Below are positions 52,014-60,273 of a stretch of 64,000 bases of DNA, piece by piece. Made by a program: the position numbers and the translations under genes. The stretch spans positions 10,006 through 74,005 of the forward strand of contig NZ_CALUCS010000012.1 in assembly GCF_943914615.1 (NCBI RefSeq), read 5' to 3'. Position 1 is the stretch's first letter, and each line of letters starts with the position of its first letter. This DNA comes from an uncultured Corynebacterium sp. (GTDB lineage Bacteria; Actinomycetota; Actinomycetes; Mycobacteriales; Mycobacteriaceae). The notes under the pieces were generated by a model that was not told where the DNA came from, did no database searches, and worked only from the letters and a program-made list of their open reading frames with translations.

Positions 52014-52697
52014 TTAGAAAGTCTGTTCGAGCAAATCCTCGGAATTCACGAGGTGATACTTGAAGGCAAAAAGCACCGCGTGCACCCGATCGCGCGACTG
52101 GGTTTTCGTGAGCACCCGGCCGACGTGCGTCTTCACGGTGGGCAGCGAAATGTATAGCTCGTCGGCGATCTCCTGATTGCTGAAACCCAGCGCAATGAGC
52201 TTCAAAATCTCCAGCTCGCGCGGGGTCAGCGGGTCGGGAAGGTCCAGCTCGACGGGCTCGCGGCGCTGCGGGGTTTGCTCCATGCGGATGCTGCGCAACA
52301 AGCGCGCGGTAGCCTTCGGGCTGATCACGGCCGCGGAATCGCCAACGGTGCGGACGGCGGAGATGAGATCCTCGGGGTCGGTGTCCTTGAGGAGGAAACC
52401 GCTAGCCCCGGCCTCCACTGCACCGAGGACATAGTTGTCGTTATCGAAGGTGGTCAGCACGATCACGCGCGCGCCGGAATCACCGGAAACCACCTGGCGG
52501 GTCGCCTCAATGCCATCCATGTTCGGCATCTGCACGTCCATGAGGATGATGTCCACAGGCTGCGACTCGGCCAGCTCGCAGGCCTCCTGCCCGTCGGCAG
52601 CTTGCCACTGGACGGTGATGTCGTCCTGCGAATCCAACACCAACCCAAACCCGGCCCGTACCAGCTGCTGATCGTCGGCCAAACCTACGCTAATCAC
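52014..52697 (-). CDS. LuxR/NarL-family response regulator
   Basis: A 227-residue regulator. The receiver has DD at 8-9 and the phosphorylation site Asp54 (IILMDVQMPNMDG); the C-terminal HTH is LTPRELEILKLIALGFSNQE followed by LYISLPTVKTHVGRVL. Its start immediately follows the stop of the histidine kinase gene, so the two are one operon. Partner of the kinase; likely targets are the nearby ABC exporters. Confidence 0.93.
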   Translation of the reverse strand: MISVGLADDQQLVRAGFGLVLDSQDDITVQWQAADGQEACELAESQPVDIILMDVQMPNMDGIEATRQVVSGDSGARVIVLTTFDNDNYVLGAVEAGASGFLLKDTDPEDLISAVRTVGDSAAVISPKATARLLRSIRMEQTPQRREPVELDLPDPLTPRELEILKLIALGFSNQEIADELYISLPTVKTHVGRVLTKTQSRDRVHAVLFAFKYHLVNSEDLLEQTF

Positions 52698-53909
52698 TTA
52701 ATCCTCCTTCGCAAAAGGCACGGTCGCGGTAACGTTCCACCCGCCGGGATACACCGCCGAGGCTCCCCACTTGGCCTCGCCACCGTGGATTGCTACGCGC
52801 TGGCGGATGCCAGTCAGGCCACGGCCAGAGCCTTCGATCCGGTCATCGCCCGGCGCGTTGTCAACGCTAATGGTCACCTGGGCGGGCTCCCACTCCAGCC
52901 GCACTTGGGCGGCCACAGAACCCGCGTGTTTCAGCACGTTGGTCAGGGATTCCTGCACGATGCGGTACACACTTAAGTCGCGGACCTCGTCCAGCTGGTG
53001 CGGTTCGCCCGTGACGTGCAGATCCACCTGCACCCCGTTGCGCTTTGCATCCGCCACCAAGTCGGGGACGCCAGCCACCCCAGGAGTGACGGTGGTAGAA
53101 CGCGGCGAGGGGGCGTCATCGTGAAGAACAGAGAGAAGCTCCCGCATCTGGGTCAGAGCCGAGCGACCGCGCGCGGCGATCGTGTCGAGGGCCTCTATGG
53201 CCTTGTCGGGATCCTTGCGGCCCGCGTAGCGACCGCCGTCCGCCTGCGCGATGACGACGGTGAGAGAATGCGCGACGATGTCGTGCAGCTCGCGGGCGAT
53301 GCGGTTGCGCTCGCTAACGGTGGCGAGCTCGGCGCGGGCAGCCAGTGCCTCGACAGCCTGGTCGCGGCGCAGCGAATAGCGACCTGTCAGCCACATCAGG
53401 GCGACGGTCACGGTGGTGAGTAGGAGGATTAACCCCCAGAACAGCCAGAACTCAGCGGTCCGAAAGTCCACGCCGGCCCACGCCAAGTCGCCAGTCGTGC
53501 CCGCGTTGTAGAAAGTCCCCCACACCATCGCGAAGAAAGAGCCGAGCAGTAGCAAAGTCAGCCACAGCTTGCGGCGCAGTGTCAGCTTCGCGGAGATGAA
53601 ATAAGCCTCATAAGCCACGACCCAGTATCCAAGTGGCCACACCAGCATCGCCGATGCAGCGAAAATAAACATGCCGAGCGCCGTGACTGCCACGCCCGGC
53701 TCGGGCCGAAACCTCTGCAGAAGCAGGCCGATGAAGCTAGTGATCAGCCCCGTGATGGCCAGCACGACCTGCCAGGTGGAGCTAACGATCCCGCTGCCGA
53801 GTGCCGCGCCCACACCGAGGAAGAGGTATAGGAAGCCCGCGATGGATACGAACACCCACCAGGACGCATCGCGCCACCACACTGGGCGAGGAACTGCTTC
53901 ATAGGACAT
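52698..53909 (-). CDS. HisKA_3 sensor histidine kinase
   Basis: A 403-residue kinase with about six N-terminal membrane helices and a minimal extracellular part (intramembrane-sensing type), then HisKA_3 with RIARELHDIVAHSLTVVIAQ (His about 209) and HATPase ending GRGLTGIRQRVAIHGGEA. Kinases of this type next to ABC exporters often sense antimicrobial peptides or membrane stress. A TAGACT box ends eight bases before ATG 53909, so it may have a leaderless promoter. Confidence 0.92.
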   Translation of the reverse strand: MSYEAVPRPVWWRDASWWVFVSIAGFLYLFLGVGAALGSGIVSSTWQVVLAITGLITSFIGLLLQRFRPEPGVAVTALGMFIFAASAMLVWPLGYWVVAYEAYFISAKLTLRRKLWLTLLLLGSFFAMVWGTFYNAGTTGDLAWAGVDFRTAEFWLFWGLILLLTTVTVALMWLTGRYSLRRDQAVEALAARAELATVSERNRIARELHDIVAHSLTVVIAQADGGRYAGRKDPDKAIEALDTIAARGRSALTQMRELLSVLHDDAPSPRSTTVTPGVAGVPDLVADAKRNGVQVDLHVTGEPHQLDEVRDLSVYRIVQESLTNVLKHAGSVAAQVRLEWEPAQVTISVDNAPGDDRIEGSGRGLTGIRQRVAIHGGEAKWGASAVYPGGWNVTATVPFAKED

Positions 53910-53924
53910 GTATGAAGAGTCTAG

Positions 53925-54707
53925 TTACAGGCGCACCCTATCGCCGTAAACAAGCAGACCATTAACGAAACGGGTGAGGAACGGCGGCGAGAAGTGGCTG
54001 GTTGCCTCCAGCAACTTCGTCTTCCAACCGACCGGGAAGTGCACCTTCGTGGGGCCGCGGCGCGGCGCGGTCACAGCCCTTACTACCTCTGCAGCCACGT
54101 CTTGTGGGGTTGTGGACGCCCCTAGCCGCCGCATTCCCGCCGTCTCCACATCGGCGATGAGCGCCGTCCGCGAGTACAGGGGCAAGACGGTGCGAACGCG
54201 AATGTTGTGCTTATCCCACTCGAAATCCAGCGCCTCGGAGATACCGCGGACGGCGAACTTGGTGGCAGAGTAGGTGGCCATATCCGGGGTGCCGTAGATG
54301 GAGGAGGCACTGCAGACGTTGACGACCACGCCGTTGCCGGCGGCTTTGAGGTGTTCGAAGGCCGCCCGGCAGCCGTAGATCACGCCCTTGACGTTGACGT
54401 CGACGAGGGCGGAATCCTGCGCGAAGCTGCCGCGATCGATGAAGTCGCCACCGTAGAGAACGCCCGCGTTGTTGATGAGTGCATTGATTCCCCCGGCACG
54501 GGTGGCGAAGTCAGCGACAGTGGCGGACCACTGGTCGGGGTCGGTGACGTCGAGGGTACCGGGGATGATGTTGGGGTGCTGAGCCCAGTCACGGACCTTG
54601 TCGCCGTCGAGGTCGTAGGCGCCAACGGTCCAGCCGGCCTCGGCGAAAGACTCAGCGATTGCGCGGCCGAAGCCCTGGGCCGCGCCGGTAACGAGTATTG
54701 ATTTCAT
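53925..54707 (-). CDS. Short-chain dehydrogenase/reductase
   Basis: A 260-residue classical SDR: TGAAQGFGRAIAESF (NAD(P) loop), INNAGVLYGG, catalytic YSATKFAVRG, and Ser in VCSASSIYG. The tail is hydrophobic (LTRFVNGLLVYGDRVRL), suggesting a membrane or lipid substrate. The Asp in AYDLDGDK after the second strand favours NAD(H). Specific substrate unknown. It lies 11 bases downstream of the ElyC-like gene. Confidence 0.9.
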   Translation of the reverse strand: MKSILVTGAAQGFGRAIAESFAEAGWTVGAYDLDGDKVRDWAQHPNIIPGTLDVTDPDQWSATVADFATRAGGINALINNAGVLYGGDFIDRGSFAQDSALVDVNVKGVIYGCRAAFEHLKAAGNGVVVNVCSASSIYGTPDMATYSATKFAVRGISEALDFEWDKHNIRVRTVLPLYSRTALIADVETAGMRRLGASTTPQDVAAEVVRAVTAPRRGPTKVHFPVGWKTKLLEATSHFSPPFLTRFVNGLLVYGDRVRL

Positions 54708-54718
54708 ACTCCTAACTA

Positions 54719-55525
54719 CTACAGTAGCCAGAGTACATAAGCTACGAATTCCCGTAAGAAAACCGCCGGGCGGGCACTGGCTGGCGTGGCGGATCCCGCG
54801 ACGGTGAAGCTGAAGGAACGTTCCTGCTGCAGCTCGCGAGCCAGGCCTCGAGTACGGAGGACGTGAAAATCACTGGTCACAATGCCAATATGGGGGTTGT
54901 GGAGCCCCAGTAAATCCAACGAGTAGAGAATATTCTCGCGTGTGTTGGTCGCTGCTTCCTCGCAAAGGACTGTGTGTCCACTGCCCGAAAGGTAGCGGCG
55001 CATCGCGTCAGCCTCAGTGCACGGCTCGTCCGGTCCCTGGCCACCGCTGACGATGAGTGGCACCCCGGGAGGGCACAGCCGAACCGCCTGGTCACAGCGC
55101 AAAGCCAGCAGCGGGCTAGGTCGATCGCGGAAAAGGCCGGCTCCGAGAACGACTGTGGCGTCACAGGTTTCGGGAAGAGAGACCGACCTAGAGCGGTACG
55201 CGGCGGCAACGAAGAGGACCAATCCCCCGGCGACGAATGCCCAAGTCAGTAGCCCCACAACGGCCAGCACAGGCCGCGACCCCAACAGCGCCAATCCGCC
55301 AAAACCCCAGGTAAACATGCCCGCCGCGGCCACTACGGTGCTGAGGTGCACCCAGCCGCGCTTTTCGGAGCGCAGAGCCATCGGCAGCTGCCAGACGGCC
55401 ACGGCTGCCAGAACCGCCACGTGTGCCCACCACACGGGCCAAGCCACGCCGAGCGCGAGTAGTGCACCCCAGCCGAGCTCGGCGATCGCCAGGGCGACGA
55501 CCCCTACCCAGTTAGAACGCTTCAC
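54719..55525 (-). CDS. DUF218 (YdcF/ElyC-like) membrane protein
   Basis: A 268-residue protein with four N-terminal membrane helices and a C-terminal DUF218 domain: VVLGAGLFRDRPSP, IVSGGQGPDEPCTEADAMRR, EEAATNTRENILYSL, VTSDFHVLRTRGLARE. The family is implicated in envelope polysaccharide metabolism (ElyC in E. coli). Its ATG overlaps the purE stop, so it is translationally coupled to purE. Confidence 0.88.
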   Translation of the reverse strand: MKRSNWVGVVALAIAELGWGALLALGVAWPVWWAHVAVLAAVAVWQLPMALRSEKRGWVHLSTVVAAAGMFTWGFGGLALLGSRPVLAVVGLLTWAFVAGGLVLFVAAAYRSRSVSLPETCDATVVLGAGLFRDRPSPLLALRCDQAVRLCPPGVPLIVSGGQGPDEPCTEADAMRRYLSGSGHTVLCEEAATNTRENILYSLDLLGLHNPHIGIVTSDFHVLRTRGLARELQQERSFSFTVAGSATPASARPAVFLREFVAYVLWLL

Positions 55526-56034
55526 CCCATCAGCTTCTGCTGCAGGGCGCGATCCTTCTCCAGCACCGCGTCACGCATCTTCTCCTGGTACTCGACCATC
55601 TTGTCCATCAGCGCTGCATCCGCCACCGCGAGGGTGCGCACAGCCAGCAGGCCAGCGTTCTTCGCGCCATCGATGGAGACGGTGGCAGTCGGCACTCCGC
55701 CCGGCATCTGCACGATAGAGAGCAGGGAATCCAGGCCATCCAGGTTGCCCAGGGCACGCGGAATGCCAATCACCGGCAGCGGAGTAGCTGCGGCGACCAT
55801 GCCCGGCAGGTGGGCGGCACCGCCGGCGCAGGCGATGATCACCTTCACGCCGCGGGAGTGGGCGGTGCGGGCGTAGTCAAGCATGCGCTCCGGGGTGCGG
55901 TGCGCGGAGATCACGCCGACCTCGAAGGGGATGCCGAACTCGGCCAGCACCTCAGCGGCCGGTTCGACGGTGGGCCAGTCGGAGTCGGACCCCATCACCA
56001 GGCCGACCAGCGGGGTGCGTGCGTTCTCAGTCAT
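55522..56034 (-). CDS. purE: N5-carboxyaminoimidazole ribonucleotide mutase
   Basis: A 170-residue class I PurE: GSDSDWPTVE, SAHRTPERML, CAGGAAHLPGMVAA. It converts N5-CAIR to CAIR in purine synthesis, taking its substrate from PurK. It starts three bases after the purK stop, a typical purK-purE unit. Confidence 0.96.
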   Translation of the reverse strand: MTENARTPLVGLVMGSDSDWPTVEPAAEVLAEFGIPFEVGVISAHRTPERMLDYARTAHSRGVKVIIACAGGAAHLPGMVAAATPLPVIGIPRALGNLDGLDSLLSIVQMPGGVPTATVSIDGAKNAGLLAVRTLAVADAALMDKMVEYQEKMRDAVLEKDRALQQKLMG

Positions 56035-56037
56035 CGG

Positions 56038-57273
56038 TTAGTCCTCCCATTCGGCGGTTTCCAGGAACTTCGCGGCCAGGCGCGCCTGTGCACGGGTGAG
56101 TTCCGGATCCTCGCCCAGCATATTGACGTGGCCGATCTTGCGGCGTGGGCGCCAATCCTTGCCGTACATGTGGATCTTTGCGTTCGGGAAGCGACGCCAT
56201 ACCGCATCCATACGCTCGTGCATCGGCATCGCCGGATCCTCGGCCGCTCCCAGTACGTTTGCCATCACTACCACCGGCGCGGTGGGCTCGGTAGAGCCCA
56301 GCGGGCGATCCAGTACGGCGCGGACGTGCTGCTCGAACTGGCTGGTGACGCAGCCGTCCTGGGTCCAGTGGCCGGTGTTGTGCGGGCGCATCGCCAGCTC
56401 GTTGACGATGATCTCCGGCTGGCCGTTCTCGTCAGTGGTCTCGAACAGCTCCACCGCCAGCACACCCGTGACCCCCAGCTCGGTGGCGACGTCACGGGAC
56501 AGCTGCTCGGCGGCGGCCAGGATCTCCGGCGTGGAGTTCGGGGCGGGCGCCACGGCCTCCACGCAGATTCCGTCTTCCTGCAGGGATTCCACTGCCGGCC
56601 ACGCCTGCACTTCGCCGGACGGGGTGCGGGCCACCATGGCGGACAGCTCGCGCACCAGCGCGACCTTCTTCTCCGCCATCAGGGGGATCTCCTTATCCAG
56701 CAGCTTCTCTACCAGCTCGCGAGCCTCGTCCACCGTGGCGGGGAACCACACACCCTTACCGTCGTAGCCGCCGCGGCGGGCCTTCAGGCACACCTGGCCG
56801 TCCACGGCCTCGAAGAACCCGGCGATGTCATCGGCGGACTCGATGGCGGCGAAGGCCGGCACCGGGGCACCCAGCTCGCGCAACTTCTTGCGCATCACCA
56901 GCTTGTCCTGCGCGTGGATCAGCGCAGACGGCTGCGGCTGCACGTTCACGCCCTCTTCGATAAGGGCATCCAGGAAGCGATTGGGTACGTGCTCGTGGTC
57001 GAAGGTCACCGCGTCGGAGTCGCGGGAGACCTCACGGACGTGCTCCTCCAGCGCGTAGTCCCCCAGAACCACGTCGGCGGTCACCTGCGCGGCCGAGGAA
57101 TCCGGCGCCCCGGCCAGCACGCGGCAGCTAAGGCCCAGCTCGATCGCCGCCTGTTGTGTCATTCGCGCCAGCTGCCCGTCACCGATGATCGTCACCAGCG
57201 GCGCGCCCGGCGCATGCGCGGTCTCGCGGGCTAGCGACCAGTCGGCTGTGTTTTTCCCGTTGTTCTCACTCAC
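56038..57273 (-). CDS. purK: N5-carboxyaminoimidazole ribonucleotide synthase
   Basis: A 411-residue ATP-grasp enzyme making N5-CAIR from AIR, ATP and bicarbonate. Motifs: IIGDGQLARMTQQAAIELGL, VTFDHEHVP, KARRGGYDGKGVWF, and EIIVNELAMRPHNTGHWT for metal binding. ATG 57273 begins MSENNGKNTADW, with a short extension before the conserved part. It lies six bases downstream of the PH-domain gene. Confidence 0.95.
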   Translation of the reverse strand: MSENNGKNTADWSLARETAHAPGAPLVTIIGDGQLARMTQQAAIELGLSCRVLAGAPDSSAAQVTADVVLGDYALEEHVREVSRDSDAVTFDHEHVPNRFLDALIEEGVNVQPQPSALIHAQDKLVMRKKLRELGAPVPAFAAIESADDIAGFFEAVDGQVCLKARRGGYDGKGVWFPATVDEARELVEKLLDKEIPLMAEKKVALVRELSAMVARTPSGEVQAWPAVESLQEDGICVEAVAPAPNSTPEILAAAEQLSRDVATELGVTGVLAVELFETTDENGQPEIIVNELAMRPHNTGHWTQDGCVTSQFEQHVRAVLDRPLGSTEPTAPVVVMANVLGAAEDPAMPMHERMDAVWRRFPNAKIHMYGKDWRPRRKIGHVNMLGEDPELTRAQARLAAKFLETAEWED

Positions 57274-57278
57274 GCCTT

Positions 57279-57782
57279 CTAACTATAGTTCCCCGGCCCG
57301 ACACGCTTAATCTGGCTCTTCAGCAGCCTCTCGAACTTGCGGGTATAGGGAACCGAATGCAGCACCAGCGGCACCCGGGCGCCCGCCACGTACACCGCCA
57401 CGTCCCCCCGGTGGGAGCGGCAGTCCACCACGTTGGCCAGCGGGATCTGCCCGATCCGGCTGCGCAGGTGGCCGGTCGCGGTGATCAGCCGCCTGTCGGT
57501 CAGCAGCATGCGGGAGCGCGCGCGGAAGATCAGGTGGCGCACGCAGCGCCTCCAGCAGACCCACAGCCACGCAACCAGCAGGCCCCGGCGGAACCAGAGG
57601 AAGGCTTCCACGGTGGGGGCGTCCAAAGCATTGGTGGCCAAGTACTGATCCAGAACGCCGATGCCCATCCAGAACAGCCCCGTCCACAGCATCAGCCGCA
57701 GCACGGGGAAGAACATGGAGCGGCGCGCGGGGCTTAGCTCGGCCAGGACCTGCTCGCCGGGATCGAAGGTGATTTTGCTCAT
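57279..57782 (-). CDS. Membrane protein with bacterial PH-like domain (Rv3278c-like)
   Basis: A 167-residue protein with two adjacent membrane helices (about residues 24-45 and 60-85) followed by a bPH_2 domain: SRMLLTDRRLITATGHLRSR and ANVVDCRSHRGDVAVYVAGA. The family sits between birA and purK in actinobacteria; function unknown. Its ATG overlaps the birA stop by four bases. Confidence 0.85.
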   Translation of the reverse strand: MSKITFDPGEQVLAELSPARRSMFFPVLRLMLWTGLFWMGIGVLDQYLATNALDAPTVEAFLWFRRGLLVAWLWVCWRRCVRHLIFRARSRMLLTDRRLITATGHLRSRIGQIPLANVVDCRSHRGDVAVYVAGARVPLVLHSVPYTRKFERLLKSQIKRVGPGNYS

Positions 57783-58621
57783 GCGTAGCGCCCTCCGTAG
57801 TCGCCCGTGCCGTCGGCGCGCAGGTGCACGATCTCCCCGGCGCGGATCACGCGCGTGCCCTCGCTGGTGCGGACCAGCAGCTCGCCATCGTCGTCGATGT
57901 CGGTGGCCGTGCCCTCCACGACCTCATCGCCGGGCAGGAAAGCGCGCACGGAGGTGCCGATGGTCGCGGAAGCCTGGCGGTAGCGCGGTAGCACGGTCTG
58001 GGCTGCCCCTCCTAGTCGACGCCATCTCTCCAGATTCGCCGCAAGCTCCGCGAACACGGCCACCGCAACATCCTCGCGGCTCGGGCAGGGCAGCCCCAGG
58101 CGGGCGCACTCCAGGTCGATGGAGCTGGCGTGGGCGACGGGCAGCTCTTCGGTCTGTAGGTCGTAATTGATGCCGAAGCCCAGGATGATCGCCGGGTGCG
58201 GGTCCAGGTGCACGGCCTCCACCAGGATGCCCACCAGCTTGCGGCCGTCCAGCACGCAGTCGTTGGGCCACTTCAGCTGGATGGGGATGTCCGCGGAAGC
58301 GCGGATGCCCTCCACGATCGACAGGCCGGTGAGCAGCGGCAGCAAGCTGATACGGTCCACCGGCACGTCCGGCAGGCGCAGCAGCACGGAGCAGATCAGC
58401 TGGCTGCGGGCCGGAGCTTCGAAGGAGCGGCCCTTGCGGCCGCGCCCGGCGGTCTGTTCCTCGGCCATGAGTAGGGACATGTCGGGCAGGTCCTCCCCGC
58501 AGCGCACGCGGTCGGCCAGGTCGGTGCTGGTGGAGCCGGTGGTTTCCAGCACTTCGACGTGGCGGTAGCCCAATGGAGCCAGGCGCTCGGCCAGGCGGCG
58601 GGGGTCTAGCGGCGTGCGCAT
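57779..58621 (-). CDS. birA: Biotin--[acetyl-CoA carboxylase] ligase
   Basis: A 280-residue class I biotin ligase without an N-terminal HTH. Signature loops: GRGRKGRSFEAP (biotinyl-AMP), KWPNDCVLDGRKLVGIL, GFGINYDL. It biotinylates acyl-CoA carboxylase alpha subunits, consistent with the divergent accD/accE genes. ATG 58621 has AAAGGAC upstream and begins MRTPLDPRRL; a longer open frame to 58936 crosses the accD promoter and start, so it is not used. Confidence 0.94.
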   Translation of the reverse strand: MRTPLDPRRLAERLAPLGYRHVEVLETTGSTSTDLADRVRCGEDLPDMSLLMAEEQTAGRGRKGRSFEAPARSQLICSVLLRLPDVPVDRISLLPLLTGLSIVEGIRASADIPIQLKWPNDCVLDGRKLVGILVEAVHLDPHPAIILGFGINYDLQTEELPVAHASSIDLECARLGLPCPSREDVAVAVFAELAANLERWRRLGGAAQTVLPRYRQASATIGTSVRAFLPGDEVVEGTATDIDDDGELLVRTSEGTRVIRAGEIVHLRADGTGDYGGRYA

Positions 58622-58702
58622 GGGAGTACTGTCCTTTCTTTTCACATGCCTTCCCTCAGACACTCTAGCCCCACCAATCACGGCACCGGAGTTTTTACAC
58701 CG

Positions 58703-58708
58703 TATTAT
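58703..58708 (+). promoter_or_regulatory. Possible -10 box of the accD-like gene
   Basis: TATTAT ends seven bases before ATG 58716, and no Shine-Dalgarno sequence is present. A leaderless transcript is likely. Confidence 0.45.
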
Positions 58709-58715
58709 GGCGACC

Positions 58716-60065
58716 ATGAGCTCTACCACCGACACATCGACAACTGCCGGGAAGATCGCCGACCTCCGCGATCGCTTGGCGGAGACCCACAAACCGCAGG
58801 GGGACGAGATCCCGCGCGCCCGTCGCCGCGTGGACGCGCTGCTGGATGCCGGTAGCTTCGTGGAGACCGACGCGCTGGCCCGCCACCGCTCCACCGCCTT
58901 CAAGGCCGACAAGTTCCGCCCCGTCACCGACGGCATCGTCGCCGGCTACGGTACCATCGACGGCCGTCCGGTGTGCGTGTTCTCGCAGGACGCCACCCTC
59001 TTCGACGGCCAGATCGGCGAGACCGCGGGCGAGAAGATCCTGAAGGTCATGGAGCTGGCCGTGAAGTCCGGCACCCCGCTGGTCGGCATCTACGAGGGCG
59101 CCGGCGCCCGCCCGAACGAGGGCATCACGGCCCTCGAGTTCTTCTCCCGCATCCAGAACCTGCAGACGAAGCTCTCCGGTGTAGTCCCGCAGATCGCCCT
59201 GGTCGCTGGCCCCACCAGCGGCGCGCTGGTGCATTCGGTGGTCCTGTCCGACGTTGTCGTTGCGGTCAAGGGTGCCGGGGAGCTGGTAGATGACGCCACA
59301 GACGGCACCGCCCACGTCGTCGCCGAGGACGACGCCTCCGCGCTGGGACTCGTCGCGGACATCCTGAGCTACCTGCCCAGCAACAACCGGGCACTCCCCC
59401 TGCGCGGGGATGAGACGGAGGCAGAGGCCGGCGAACTGGACGGCCTGATCCCCGACGCGGACGCGCAGGCCTACGACATGCACGAGGTGCTGGACCGCGT
59501 GGTCGACGCGGGCTCTGTGCTGGAACTCCAGAAGTTCCACGCGCCGAACCTGATCACGGCGCTGGCGCGCGTGGGCGGCCGGAGTGTGGGCGTCATCGCG
59601 AACCAGCCCGAACAACAGGCAGGGGCGATCGACGACGCGGCGGCCGAGAAGGCAGCGCGCTTCATCCGCTTCTGCGACGTCTTCAACATCCCGCTGGTGA
59701 CCTTCGTGGACTCGGCGGGCTACGCGCCGGACGTGCTGTTCCGCCGCACCGCAAAGCTGATCGGCGTGACGGCCGCGGCAAGCGTCGGAAAGATCGCAGT
59801 GATCACCCGCAAGGCCTTCGGCGACGCCTACCTTTCCCTGGGTGCAAAGCGCCTGGGCACTGATCTGGTGTATGCATGGCCGACCGCACAGATCGCACAG
59901 GACGACAGCTACCAGGCGGAACCCTACTCCGCCGCGGAGAGGGGCCTGGTGGACGCGGTGATCCCGCCGCAGGAGACCCGCGCCCGCATCGTCGACGGCC
60001 TGCGCCTGGTGGAGCGCAAGGCCGAGGACGGCTACCCGCGCAAGCACGACAACCTACCGTTCTAG
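58716..60065 (+). CDS. Short, divergent acyl-CoA carboxylase beta (carboxyltransferase) homologue
   Basis: A 449-residue homologue of AccD5/DtsR carboxyltransferases, which are normally 510-550 residues. The N- and C-halves are recognisable (DAGSFVETDALARHRSTAF, YEGAGARPNEGITALEFFSR, VPQIALVAGPTSG, VITRKAFGDAYLSLGAKRLG, AWPTAQIA). The first oxyanion loop, usually GAAAGG, reads AGPTSG (residues 164-169). The second, normally MGASGAVG after AWPTAQIA, is deleted and replaced by QDDSYQ (residue 395 on). About 30 residues are missing after the first. Codon use and flanking genes (birA, accE, maf) look native. Catalysis is doubtful; it may be a non-catalytic or altered-substrate subunit. ATG 58716 suits a leaderless start; ATG 58707 is possible. 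Confidence 0.85.
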   Translation: MSSTTDTSTTAGKIADLRDRLAETHKPQGDEIPRARRRVDALLDAGSFVETDALARHRSTAFKADKFRPVTDGIVAGYGTIDGRPVCVFSQDATLFDGQIGETAGEKILKVMELAVKSGTPLVGIYEGAGARPNEGITALEFFSRIQNLQTKLSGVVPQIALVAGPTSGALVHSVVLSDVVVAVKGAGELVDDATDGTAHVVAEDDASALGLVADILSYLPSNNRALPLRGDETEAEAGELDGLIPDADAQAYDMHEVLDRVVDAGSVLELQKFHAPNLITALARVGGRSVGVIANQPEQQAGAIDDAAAEKAARFIRFCDVFNIPLVTFVDSAGYAPDVLFRRTAKLIGVTAAASVGKIAVITRKAFGDAYLSLGAKRLGTDLVYAWPTAQIAQDDSYQAEPYSAAERGLVDAVIPPQETRARIVDGLRLVERKAEDGYPRKHDNLPF

Positions 60066-60075
60066 GAGGAAGCGC

Positions 60076-60270
60076 GTGACTGACTTTCAGGTAATCAAGG
60101 GCAACCCGGACGAGGTAGAGACCCGGGCGCTGCAGCTCATCGTCGACGACCTGGCCAAGGAGGCCGCAGCGCTGCGCAATGCAAAGCCGGATACGCGCGG
60201 ACACTACGGCCGCGAGCTGCGCCACAGCAGCCCCGGCGCGTTCCGCAATCCGCGGATGCCACGGGGCTAG
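60076..60270 (+). CDS. accE: Acyl-CoA carboxylase epsilon subunit (AccE)
   Basis: A 64-residue small protein with an N-terminal FQVIKGNPDEVETRALQLIV helix and a short basic tail. Matches AccE/Rv3281-type epsilon subunits, which stabilise the alpha/beta carboxylase complex in actinobacteria. GTG 60076 has AGGAGGA four bases upstream. It lies ten bases after the accD-like gene and four before maf. Its survival suggests that the beta-like protein still enters a complex, or that a second AccD uses it. Confidence 0.85.
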   Translation: MTDFQVIKGNPDEVETRALQLIVDDLAKEAAALRNAKPDTRGHYGRELRHSSPGAFRNPRMPRG

Positions 60271-60273
60271 GGC

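Noticed and set aside
58622..58936. Upstream extension of birA
   Set aside because: It would cover the accD promoter and start; ATG 58621 has a ribosome binding site and begins the conserved part.
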